A stretch of 7,661 nucleotides of DNA from Myxococcales bacterium. GTDB taxonomy: Bacteria > Myxococcota_A > Polyangia > Polyangiales > Houyiibacteriaceae. Position numbers and translations under genes: made by a program. The stretch covers positions 876,413-884,073 of the forward strand of contig CP070650.1 of NCBI GenBank assembly GCA_020354595.1, written 5' to 3'. The notes under the pieces are model-generated. The model ran no database searches. It worked only from the letters and a program-made list of their open reading frames with translations, and was not told the DNA's origin. Positions 1 to 6,586 of the stretch are shown here, in pieces; positions within the stretch are counted from its first letter, which is position 1; every line of letters begins with the position of its first letter.

Positions 1-1
1 A

Positions 2-709
2 GTCGAGGACGGAGCTGGCTCCGACCGCGATTCGGTGCCCGGTCTCGACGACATCGATTATCTGCGTGCGCTTCGTCACGAGTTTCGGACTCCGCTCAAC
101 GCGGTGCTCGGTTTCTCCGATGTGCTCCTCAGTGGAATCGATGGCGAGATCAACGCCTCGCAACGAGAGGACTTGGAAATCATCCGCGCCTCCGGCATCC
201 GGCTGAGGGTGCTTCTCGACAGCGCGCTCGACATCTCTCAGCTCGCCGAGGGAGAGCTCCGCCTCGACACCGAGCGGGTGGACGTTCGAGAGCTCGTGAG
301 CCGGGCAGCGGCCGAAGCGGTACAGCTCTGGTCGAACAAGCGCGACGCAAACTGTGTTCTGCCCGAGGCGCCCTGCTTCGCAGAAGCGGATGAAGCCCGC
401 CTGCGCCGATCGATCTTGGTGCTGGCAGATTTCTTGGCGACGAGTCATCGAGACGCGGAGATCGCGCTCAGTCTCGATCCGTCCGCCGATCATCTCGCAA
501 TCGAGGTGACCGCCGAAACTTCGGACCGATTGACACTCGATGCGCTGCCGACCCCCGCAGAAGTGCTGGCAGCCGAAGACGTGACCAAGATCCGCCAATG
601 GCCCGTCGCGGTCACTTCCGAGCTAATCGGACGGCATGGTGGCTCGCTCTATCATGGGAGCGCACCCTCACGGTTCTTGATTCGTCTTCCAATCGGAGGC
701 GGTTCTTGA
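2..709 (+). CDS. HisKA-domain protein with degenerate ATPase domain (5' partial)
   Basis: The frame is open to the left edge of the window, so the true start lies upstream; a GTG at 35 is only an internal candidate. Counting from that GTG, residues 9-90 form a histidine-kinase dimerisation domain with an intact H box (HEFRTPLN, phospho-acceptor His15, codon 77-79). The remainder has the length and ending of a HATPase_c domain; the final part (SELIGRHGG then FLIRLPI) resembles its last helix and strand. The N box is absent: where NLLSNA is expected there is SILVLADFLA. No DxGxG box is visible. By family knowledge these motifs bind ATP-Mg, so autokinase activity is doubtful. It is paralogous to the next gene, roughly 45-50 percent identical by eye over the H-box domain, and its TGA overlaps that gene's start. 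Any sensor or membrane part would be upstream and unseen. The HisKA call is firm; the function is unknown. Confidence 0.85.
   Translation, partial: VEDGAGSDRDSVPGLDDIDYLRALRHEFRTPLNAVLGFSDVLLSGIDGEINASQREDLEIIRASGIRLRVLLDSALDISQLAEGELRLDTERVDVRELVSRAAAEAVQLWSNKRDANCVLPEAPCFAEADEARLRRSILVLADFLATSHRDAEIALSLDPSADHLAIEVTAETSDRLTLDALPTPAEVLAAEDVTKIRQWPVAVTSELIGRHGGSLYHGSAPSRFLIRLPIGGGS
695..699 (+). promoter_or_regulatory. Ribosome-binding site GGAGG deciding a TTG start
   Basis: GGAGG lies 6 bases before a TTG at 706-708, inside the last codons of the upstream gene. The TTG overlaps that gene's TGA (707-709) as TTGA. This consensus site and the stop/start overlap favour the TTG over the in-frame ATG at 598, which would force a 112-base overlap and add residues that look like out-of-frame kinase sequence. 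Confidence 0.75.
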
Positions 710-1659
710 CCCGCGTTCTTCGTCGGTTCCGTTGGGTATCGCTCGGGACCTCCGCGTACTTCGCACTTCTGTGGATGCTTCTCGCAGGTCAACACCGGTA
801 TTGGGGCGCGCTCGTGGTCTTCTTGGTGGGGCTCCTGTCGAGCGCGTTCTCGTCGCGCTCGCTCGCCTCGCTCGCCGGGCGCCGCACGGAGGCCCCCTCC
901 ACGGCGGTGCCCTTGCAATCGTCCGTGCCGGTTCATGAAACCATCGACACGTATTCGGCGGACCCGGAGCTGCCCGAGCATCAGCGCGCGCGGTTCCTCG
1001 GCGCTCTCGGTCACGAGCTTCGAAACCCGCTCAACTCCGTGACGGGTTTTTCCGACATGTTGCTCGGACGGGTCGATGGAGAGCTGAACGCCGAGCAAGA
1101 GCGGAGCGTCCGCACGATTCGAGCGAGCGCGGAACGCCTGCTGCGGCTCGTTGCCACCGTGGTCGATCGGGCGAAGCTCGACGCTGGGATGTTGCGCTTG
1201 CAGCAACAATGGGTGGCCCCGCACGAGCTCATTGATGAAGCGATCGGATTCGCCCGCTCGAGGGCAGAGGGAACTTCGATCATCGGGGGAGTTTCCGAGG
1301 GGCTGCCCCGGGTGTTCGTCGATCGTCACCGAACGGTCCAGGCCTTGGTGAGCTTGACGGTTTTGGTCATCCGCTCCTCCGAAACCGACATTGCAATTCG
1401 AGTTGCACCGCCGCGTCGGGATCAATCCGGTAAAGGGTTTGTTCAGTTCGACTTGATGGCGAGCCTCGAGGATTCGACGGCCGACACGCTGGCGATCGTC
1501 GAAAGGCTCGAGAGACCACTCTCGCGCTCGGATGCGTTAGGGCTGGAAGTTGCCGTCGCACGGAGCGTGATCGAAGCACAGGGCGGCCGGATCTGGACGG
1601 AGGCTGGTACCGCGGGGAGCCTTCGAGTCTGCATGACCCTCCCGACGTCCGCTCGCTAG
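706..1659 (+). CDS. Membrane-anchored HisKA-domain protein with degenerate ATPase domain
   Basis: The product is 317 residues from the TTG at 706. A basic N-terminus (RVLRRFRW) precedes two hydrophobic segments, about residues 11-28 and 32-50, separated by a short polar turn, which predicts a membrane hairpin with both ends cytoplasmic. A linker follows, then a HisKA domain at about 92-182 with H box HELRNPLN (His103, codon 1012-1014). The C-terminal half matches the HATPase_c scaffold, and its last part (LGLEVAVARSVIEAQGGRIW to MTLP) looks like the G2 region and final strand. The N box is replaced by VQALVSLTVLVIRSS with no Asn, and no DxGxG box is seen, so ATP binding is probably lost. No PAS, GAF or HAMP domain is evident. 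It is coupled to the upstream paralogue. Possible roles are phosphotransfer hub, heterodimer partner or allosteric regulator; the partner is not in the window. Confidence 0.85.
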   Translation: MTRVLRRFRWVSLGTSAYFALLWMLLAGQHRYWGALVVFLVGLLSSAFSSRSLASLAGRRTEAPSTAVPLQSSVPVHETIDTYSADPELPEHQRARFLGALGHELRNPLNSVTGFSDMLLGRVDGELNAEQERSVRTIRASAERLLRLVATVVDRAKLDAGMLRLQQQWVAPHELIDEAIGFARSRAEGTSIIGGVSEGLPRVFVDRHRTVQALVSLTVLVIRSSETDIAIRVAPPRRDQSGKGFVQFDLMASLEDSTADTLAIVERLERPLSRSDALGLEVAVARSVIEAQGGRIWTEAGTAGSLRVCMTLPTSAR

Positions 1660-2492
1660 TCTTCGGACGGGAGTGCGTCCAGCACTGCTTGGTACGCCGC
1701 GTTGCGTTTCCAGCCGAAGTCTTGCTGGAGCCTCTTTGCCATTGCTTTGGTGGTCAGTCCTTCGCGATGCCATTGCTCGATCAGCGCCTCGAGATCGACG
1801 TCCTCGGGCGGAGTGTCACCACGCTTGCCCTCGATCACCACGGTAATTTCGCCTTTGGGTGGATCGGCGAGAGCGCTCTGTGCCTCGACGAGCGTTCCAC
1901 GAAGCGTCTCCTCGTGTAGCTTGGTGAGCTCCCGGCAGATCGCGACTCTTCGCTCGGGGCCAACATAACTTTGCAGCTCTCGCAGCGTCGCATGGACACG
2001 GTGCGGTGACTCGAACAAGACGGTGGCCGCCGGAGATTGGCCGATGCGTTCGAGAGCTTGGCGTCGTGCCTTGCCGCCGCGGGCCAAAAAGCCCTCGAAA
2101 GTGAACCGACGCACGGGCACGCCCGCCACACAGAGCGCGGCCAGCACTGCGCTCGGACCGGGGATCGCCTCCACCGCGACGCCTTCCGCTGCGGCGCAAG
2201 ACACGAGATAGGCGCCGGGATCGCTGACGACCGGCGTGCCAGCGTCGCTGACCAGCGCGTAGTGCGCCCCGTCGACGAGCGCCTTCACGACTGCGGATAC
2301 CTTGTCGTCGCTGCTATGTGCGTGAAACGAACGCAGCGGCGTCTCAATTCCGTGCTTCGTGCACAACGTTCGGGTGTGGCGAGTGTCTTCCGCTAGGATT
2401 TGGTCCGCTTCGCGCAAAACGCGCAACGCGCGCAGGGTGATGTCCTCGAGACACCCGATCGGCGTGGCAACAATCGACAAGCGGCCAGGCAT
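1656..2492 (-). CDS. rsmI: 16S rRNA (cytidine(1402)-2'-O)-methyltransferase RsmI
   Basis: RsmI is a cytoplasmic SAM-dependent enzyme that 2'-O-methylates C1402 in the ribosomal decoding centre. The 278-residue length is normal for the family. The tetrapyrrole-methylase fold is clear: ATPIG..EDIT at 9-19, AEDTRHT at 34-40, the SAM-binding SDAGTPVVSDPG at 82-93, IPGPSAV at 110-116, FEGFL at 132-136, FESPHR at 160-165, CRELTKLHEE at 186-195 and GEITVVIEG at 214-222. Residues about 233-275 form the small C-terminal helix-turn-helix domain usual in RsmI. One oddity is Cys14 where the family has Asn in PIGN. The ATG at 2492 is used because an in-frame TAA lies four codons upstream; no strong ribosome-binding site precedes it. 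It lies 43 bases downstream of the sigma-factor gene in the same direction and may be cotranscribed. Its stop overlaps that of the convergent kinase-like gene. Confidence 0.96.
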   Translation of the reverse strand: MPGRLSIVATPIGCLEDITLRALRVLREADQILAEDTRHTRTLCTKHGIETPLRSFHAHSSDDKVSAVVKALVDGAHYALVSDAGTPVVSDPGAYLVSCAAAEGVAVEAIPGPSAVLAALCVAGVPVRRFTFEGFLARGGKARRQALERIGQSPAATVLFESPHRVHATLRELQSYVGPERRVAICRELTKLHEETLRGTLVEAQSALADPPKGEITVVIEGKRGDTPPEDVDLEALIEQWHREGLTTKAMAKRLQQDFGWKRNAAYQAVLDALPSED

Positions 2493-2535
2493 GAGAGGGC
2501 GTTACCACATCTGAGAATAGCCGCGAGGCCTCCCG

Positions 2536-3522
2536 CTAGGGCGACTCGTAGACCTCGACCACGGTCTCGCCCAGCTCCTTGTGGAGGAACTCCTTGAGCT
2601 TCTTCAGGAGCCGCTTCTCAATCTGGCGAACCCGCTCGCGGCTCACGCCGAACTCGTCGCCGAGGGTCTGGAGCGTCTTGGGGTCCTCGGCGATCAAGCG
2701 GTCGTCGAAGATCTTCTTCTCTTTGCCCTCGAGCGTCTTACCAAACTCGTGAATCTTCTCGCTGAACTTGTCGCCGACCTCGGCCTCGGCCAGTGTATCG
2801 TCGACTCGCACGCCGTCCGACGGCAGGAGCTCGACCCTCGCGACGGAGCGGCCTTCGGAGGTTCCCACGGGGGCGTCCAAGGAAGCGTCGCCGGCCGCGA
2901 GTCTCATGTCCATCGACACCACGTCGCGCTCCGGGACGTTCAACCGCTCGGCGATGAGCTCCGCGGTGGGCTCGATGCCCATGGCCGACAGCCGGGCCTT
3001 TTCCTTCTGGAGATTGAAGAAGAGCTTTCGCTGGGCTTGGGTCGTGCCGACCTTCACGAGCCGGTGGTTGTTCAGGATGTACCGGAGTATGTACGCGCGA
3101 ATCCACCAGGCGGCATAGCTCGATAGCTTGACGCCCTTGTATGGGTCGTACTTCTTCACGGCCTGCATGAGGCCGATGTTCCCCTCCTGCACGAGGTCGA
3201 GGATGTTCTTGTACGCCTGCCTGTAGTCGTAAGCGATCTTCACGACGAGCCGCAGGTTGGAGGTGACAAGCCGCTTTGCAGCCTCGACGTCATCCTTTTC
3301 GAAGAAGCGAACCGCGAGGTCGTGCTCCTCTTCCTTCGACAGGAGCGGGTAGCGTTGAACGTCGCGCATGTAGACGCCCAATGGGTCGCGCCGCGTCAGC
3401 GCAGACGACGAAGGCGCCAATGCGTCGTCCTTGTCGGTGCTCTCGGTGGGGGGATCCTCAAGCACCTCGACGTCCTGAGGCTCCTCGATGTCGTCCGGCA
3501 GATCTGCGTCGTTTTCCGTCAT
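2536..3522 (-). CDS. rpoH: RpoH-family (sigma-32-like) alternative RNA polymerase sigma factor
   Basis: The 328-residue product is a sigma-70 family factor that directs core RNA polymerase to its own promoter set. Region 1.2 is at about 45-75, region 2 at about 80-155 (LVTSNLRLVVKIA, the core-binding DLVQEGNIGLMQAVKKYD, then SSYAAWWIRAYI), region 3 at about 156-205 and region 4 at about 255-315, with a helix-turn-helix at LGDEFGVSRERVRQIEKR. The RpoH box QRKLFFNL at 164-171 is diagnostic of the heat-shock sigma-32 group, which has several members in myxobacteria; which paralogue this is cannot be told here. Residues 1-33 form an acidic tail (15 Asp/Glu, one Lys) absent from E. coli RpoH (284 residues). 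The ATG at 3522 is chosen because AGG lies 8 bases upstream; a TTG at 3543 with an adjacent in-frame stop is less likely. It follows gspN after 61 bases and precedes rsmI. Confidence 0.93.
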   Translation of the reverse strand: MTENDADLPDDIEEPQDVEVLEDPPTESTDKDDALAPSSSALTRRDPLGVYMRDVQRYPLLSKEEEHDLAVRFFEKDDVEAAKRLVTSNLRLVVKIAYDYRQAYKNILDLVQEGNIGLMQAVKKYDPYKGVKLSSYAAWWIRAYILRYILNNHRLVKVGTTQAQRKLFFNLQKEKARLSAMGIEPTAELIAERLNVPERDVVSMDMRLAAGDASLDAPVGTSEGRSVARVELLPSDGVRVDDTLAEAEVGDKFSEKIHEFGKTLEGKEKKIFDDRLIAEDPKTLQTLGDEFGVSRERVRQIEKRLLKKLKEFLHKELGETVVEVYESP

Positions 3523-3530
3523 GGCTCTCG

Positions 3531-3564
3531 CCTGGGTCCGCAATCTCTAAAGCACAGCCCCAGG
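3531..3564 (-). promoter_or_regulatory. Possible hairpin covering the sigma-factor ribosome-binding site
   Basis: In the leader of the sigma gene, reading the minus strand, CCTGGG (plus positions 3559-3564) is a perfect 6-base complement to CCCAGG (3531-3536), with a 22-base loop. The second arm contains the AGG that sits 8 bases before the ATG at 3522. Pairing would hide the ribosome-binding site. rpoH genes are known to use RNA structure for heat control, but this fold is seen only by eye and could be chance. Confidence 0.25.
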
Positions 3565-3583
3565 GTGCGTCCAGTGGTGGGCC

Positions 3584-4540
3584 TCACTTTGGCGCTTCGA
3601 AAGGCTGGCGTCCTGCCGCCCGCGGCCGCATCCGACCCCCGATCGCGCCTGCGATCACGTACTGAATCGAGCCGTCCGACGTCATAGCGGACTTGAGCCC
3701 CGTCGAGCCGAGCTCGAGCATGGTCGCCACCTTGGTGCTGCGCTCCTTGTACGCCTCTTCGATCTTCACTCGGAGCATGACGTTCAGCTCCGAACGTTTC
3801 ATGGGGCGGAGCAAGCGGATCTTCCCGAGCAGGTCCAGCTTGAGGTCTTGCCCATGTGATTTGGCGCGTTCGAGATTGGCGACGCCTTCCTCGATCGTCG
3901 CGAGCAGCTCCAAATCGCCGGCGTCGGCGCGATCGAGCGTGAGCCCGCCCCATCCCGGAATGTCCATCTTCGTCTTTCCGTCACCTACGTGCAGTCCCTC
4001 GATCGAAAGCTCGACGTTGCCGCTCGACTCGGCCACTTCGCTCGGCATGTTGAGCTCGATCTCCGCATTGAGCGTACCCTCCAGCGGCACCTTGGAGTAT
4101 TTGCGAAGGGCGGGGATCGCTTGAAGGCTGATGTCTTCAATCTCCGCTTCGACCTCCATGCTGTCCTCGCCGAGCGTGAGGTCGCCCTCTGCTTCGCCAC
4201 CCGCGAGCTCCGCGTCGAAGCTGTAGGACTTGGTATCCGAGATGAGCGAGAACAACGAGGTGCTCACCGTGAGCTCGTCGAAAATGACGTCGAGCGGCGG
4301 CGAGCCGTCCGCTTCCGCCGGAAGCACGAGCCTCAGGCTCTCGAACGTGAGGCCGGTGAGCCCCGAATGAGTCAAATCGATGATCTCGAGATCGTACCCG
4401 CGGGCGCGAGCCTCTTGCACCAATCGATCGGCGAGCCGCTCGTAGGGGAAAGTTTTGTAGGCGAAAAACACGAAACACAACACGAAGAACGCCGGGTATC
4501 CGGACCACTTCAAGATCTGCCTCCAGGGAATCTGTCGCAC
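3584..4540 (-). CDS. gspN: Type II secretion system protein GspN
   Basis: GspN is an accessory, single-pass inner-membrane protein of type II secretion systems whose periplasmic part is thought to contact the assembly platform or secretin; it is present in only some systems. The 318-residue product has a short cytoplasmic N-terminus with basic residues, one membrane helix at about 14-30 (rich in Phe, Val and Tyr), then a long periplasmic region of alternating beta strands. The TFPYERLADRL segment after the helix and the acidic strand repeats at about 85-185 fit the family. Residues 302-318 are a basic, probably flexible tail. The GTG at 4540 is preceded by AGGA at 4547-4550 with 6-base spacing, and that site overlaps the gspM stop codon, which implies coupling. 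The gap to gspM is 8 bases. Assignment rests on the topology, the sequence and the position after gspK-L-M. Confidence 0.85.
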   Translation of the reverse strand: MRQIPWRQILKWSGYPAFFVLCFVFFAYKTFPYERLADRLVQEARARGYDLEIIDLTHSGLTGLTFESLRLVLPAEADGSPPLDVIFDELTVSTSLFSLISDTKSYSFDAELAGGEAEGDLTLGEDSMEVEAEIEDISLQAIPALRKYSKVPLEGTLNAEIELNMPSEVAESSGNVELSIEGLHVGDGKTKMDIPGWGGLTLDRADAGDLELLATIEEGVANLERAKSHGQDLKLDLLGKIRLLRPMKRSELNVMLRVKIEEAYKERSTKVATMLELGSTGLKSAMTSDGSIQYVIAGAIGGRMRPRAAGRQPFEAPK

Positions 4541-4548
4541 GTCTTGTC

Positions 4549-5112
4549 CTACTCCCCCGGCTCAGGGCCAACGCGATCGTAAGCATTGACCGCGAGCTTC
4601 ACGGTGTAGCCGGTTCGCATCCGTCCGCCGGTCATCTGAATACGCTCAATCGAAACCGGGTAGGAGCTGTTTTCGATGTCGGCGAGCATCTCGATCAATG
4701 GCCGGAGCTCGACGACCGGGAGGCTGACTCGAACAGATCGCCTGCTGTAGCCGCCCATGTCCAACTTGGGTTGGTCGGTGATCCCCAGGCCACCCACGCC
4801 ATATTGCTGAGCGCGCTCTTCGAGAAAGCCGCCGAGAGACGGAGCCTTTCGGTTGTAGAGTGTCTCGATGGCCTTTCGCTCCGCCTTCTGCTGGCGGAGG
4901 CGCGGCTCGGACCGCTGAATGTCTCGGAGGACGAGAGCGATCTCCTCGTTCTCCGTCTCCACGTCCGAGATGCTGGAGATGCCGATGTACGTCGGAAGCA
5001 GGACGACGAGTGCCGCGAAGACGACGGCCATTGCGCCGAGCAAGCGGCGCTCGCGATCGCTCAACGCGTCGGTCCAACTGCGCAGATTGTCGAGCGCGTC
5101 ACCGAAGGCCAC
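4549..5112 (-). CDS. gspM: Type II secretion system protein GspM
   Basis: GspM is the PilO-like partner of GspL in the inner-membrane platform of the type II secretion machine; the two interact in the membrane and periplasm. The 187-residue product has a short cytoplasmic N-terminus, one membrane helix at about 24-45 (LLGAMAVVFAALVVLLPTYI), a coiled-coil stretch at about 49-86 rich in Glu, Arg and Gln, and a compact ferredoxin-like domain at about 94-178, which is the standard GspM architecture and length. The start is the GTG at 5112, with AAGGAGG six bases upstream and a single base separating it from the gspL stop. It lies between gspL and gspN, as in other gsp operons. No key feature seems missing. 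Confidence 0.92.
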   Translation of the reverse strand: MAFGDALDNLRSWTDALSDRERRLLGAMAVVFAALVVLLPTYIGISSISDVETENEEIALVLRDIQRSEPRLRQQKAERKAIETLYNRKAPSLGGFLEERAQQYGVGGLGITDQPKLDMGGYSRRSVRVSLPVVELRPLIEMLADIENSSYPVSIERIQMTGGRMRTGYTVKLAVNAYDRVGPEPGE

Positions 5113-5113
5113 G

Positions 5114-6586
5114 TTACTCCTCCTTCCTGGTGGATGAAGGCGCTTCGCACTCGACCTTCACCGCTACCTTGTAGTCTTTACGATCCCCCACCGCGGTCGA
5201 GATCGAGCCCTTTTCCACGTCGGCAAAGCAACGATGGTTCTGAAGCTCTTCTACGAGCCTATCGCGCTCCGCGATCGAGCCTACGGTTCCTTGAATCTCG
5301 AAGCGGCCCGTCTCCCCGTCGTCGTCGATCTCGATGAGAAGGCGCCTGGTATCGTGCTGGATGTCCGCTGGGATGCTCTCCGAGATTGCCTCCAGGACAT
5401 CGTAGGCGTCGAAGCGCGGCAGCGGGTCATCGATACGAGGTCCGGCGGTGAGGAGCTCGCGGGCGTGAAGGGCGCTGCGCACCTCCTCGCCCAAGAGATC
5501 CACGCTGACTTCCGCAAGCGTGGCCGACAGTCGCTCGTGCTCGGCCTTGGCGACACGGTAACGAGCCCCGAGCGACACCACGAACGAGAGCAGGACTGCG
5601 GCGGAGCAGATCGCGATGAGCCGCAGGTTCTTGCGAATCTCGCCCGCTGCCGCTTTGGAAGCGAACTCGCCTTGCCGGAGGTCGAGTTGCCTCTTGCGCG
5701 CAACTGCGCGACCGGCCAGCGCGGCCGCCTTCGCGTACTTGGGGAGCGTCTCGTCGTCGGCTCCGACCGCGCTCGGAAGGGGGACCGTGCCGCACTCGAT
5801 GCCAAGCTGCTCCGTGAGCCACTGCCTCGCGCTTTCCATCGGGGCCGTCTCTCCCGACAACAGAATGAGTGAAGGCTCCTCGGCGCGTTGAGCTCGGTAG
5901 CTCGCCAGGGTCCTCTGCAGGCCCGAGCCGAGTTGGGCGCGCCGGCCCGACTCGACGAGGTCCATTCCCCCAGAGATGGTCCGCGCAAACGTGCATTGGC
6001 CTCCATGCAGAACCGCGAAGTCGGTGCTGCTCGGGCCGACGTCGATGACGAGCACGGTTCGGTCGGCAAAAGACGGCCCGAGCAACCCCCCCAAGCCGTC
6101 GAACGCCGCCGCACCCACCGCGAGCTCGCGCGGCTCGACGCCGGCTTCCCGAAGCTGTCGCAACCGTTCAGACACCTTCTCGCGTGGCGCCGCGGCGGTC
6201 ATGAGCTGAATCGTCGACTCGCCGCGCCCCACGATCTGGTAGTCGATCACCGCGTCCTCGATATCGAACGGCAGAACCGCCTCGAGCTCGCCGGGCAGCA
6301 CCTCTGCGATCTTCTTCTCCACGCCAGCGGGCAGATCGATCAGTCGGAGGGAGGCGGCCTCACCATCGAGCGCGGCGATGATTCGATCGGGGGGACGGTC
6401 CGCCTCACCGATCACCTTCTTGATGGCCGAGCCGAGCAACTCGGCCTCGGACCGATCCTCTACGGCATGGGGTAGCGGGGCCTCGATGTAGCGTTCCATC
6501 TCGGAGCCGCGAAACGCGGTCCTCAGAAACGCACCCCTGACGACGCGCGGTGTGATCTCCAATCCCAAAACCAAAGACATCTCCAT
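5114..6586 (-). CDS. gspL: Type II secretion system protein GspL (PilM/PilN fusion type)
   Basis: GspL links the cytoplasmic ATPase GspE to the inner-membrane platform. The 490-residue product has an actin-like PilM-type cytoplasmic domain at about 1-290, with a phosphate-2-like motif IDVGPSSTD at 181-189 and ISGGMDL at 204-210. The first phosphate motif near LGLEITP is poor, so nucleotide binding is uncertain. LDLRQGEFASK at 301-311 matches the conserved segment before the membrane in GspL/PilN. One membrane helix lies at about 322-342, followed by a short coiled coil and a PilN-like periplasmic domain at about 380-480. The start is either the ATG at 6586, directly after an in-frame TGA, or the ATG at 6580, which has GGTGA six bases upstream; the latter may be better. 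It abuts gspM (one base) and is overlapped by the anomalous end of gspK. Confidence 0.93.
   Translation of the reverse strand: MEMSLVLGLEITPRVVRGAFLRTAFRGSEMERYIEAPLPHAVEDRSEAELLGSAIKKVIGEADRPPDRIIAALDGEAASLRLIDLPAGVEKKIAEVLPGELEAVLPFDIEDAVIDYQIVGRGESTIQLMTAAAPREKVSERLRQLREAGVEPRELAVGAAAFDGLGGLLGPSFADRTVLVIDVGPSSTDFAVLHGGQCTFARTISGGMDLVESGRRAQLGSGLQRTLASYRAQRAEEPSLILLSGETAPMESARQWLTEQLGIECGTVPLPSAVGADDETLPKYAKAAALAGRAVARKRQLDLRQGEFASKAAAGEIRKNLRLIAICSAAVLLSFVVSLGARYRVAKAEHERLSATLAEVSVDLLGEEVRSALHARELLTAGPRIDDPLPRFDAYDVLEAISESIPADIQHDTRRLLIEIDDDGETGRFEIQGTVGSIAERDRLVEELQNHRCFADVEKGSISTAVGDRKDYKVAVKVECEAPSSTRKEE
5119..5125 (-). promoter_or_regulatory. Ribosome-binding site AAGGAGG of gspM
   Basis: On the minus strand AAGGAGG sits inside the last codons of gspL (encoding the ...RKEE end), six bases before the GTG start of gspM at 5112. 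It is the strongest ribosome-binding site in the gsp block and supports the GTG start. The arrangement favours tightly coupled synthesis of GspL and GspM, which form a complex. Confidence 0.8.

Noticed and set aside
598..705. Extension of the second kinase-like gene to an ATG at 598
   Set aside because: It would overlap the upstream gene by 112 bases, has no supporting ribosome-binding site, and the TTG at 706 has a consensus GGAGG and a stop/start overlap.
652..1425. A 257-codon open frame on the minus strand opposite the second kinase-like gene
   Set aside because: It is rich in Arg, His and Pro with no recognisable domain and lies antisense to a clear HisKA gene, as expected for a shadow frame in GC-rich DNA.
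2493..2535. Possible promoter or terminator between the sigma gene and rsmI
   Set aside because: The 43 bases contain only a short GAGGCCTC palindrome, with no T run and no recognisable -35/-10 pair.
2581..3126. A 181-codon open frame on the plus strand opposite the sigma-factor gene
   Set aside because: It is antisense to a clearly conserved RpoH-family gene, has no domain match by eye, and its Leu/Glu/Gly-rich composition follows from the complementary strand.
3545..3568. Terminator-like hairpin after gspN (GCACCC/GGG..GTGC followed by TTT on the minus strand)
   Set aside because: The stem is broken by a two-base bulge, the loop is tiny and only three T follow, so it is too weak to call an intrinsic terminator.
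5281..6114. A 277-codon minus-strand frame inside gspL
   Set aside because: It is Ser/Arg-rich low-complexity translation in another frame of gspL, which has clear family motifs across the same bases.
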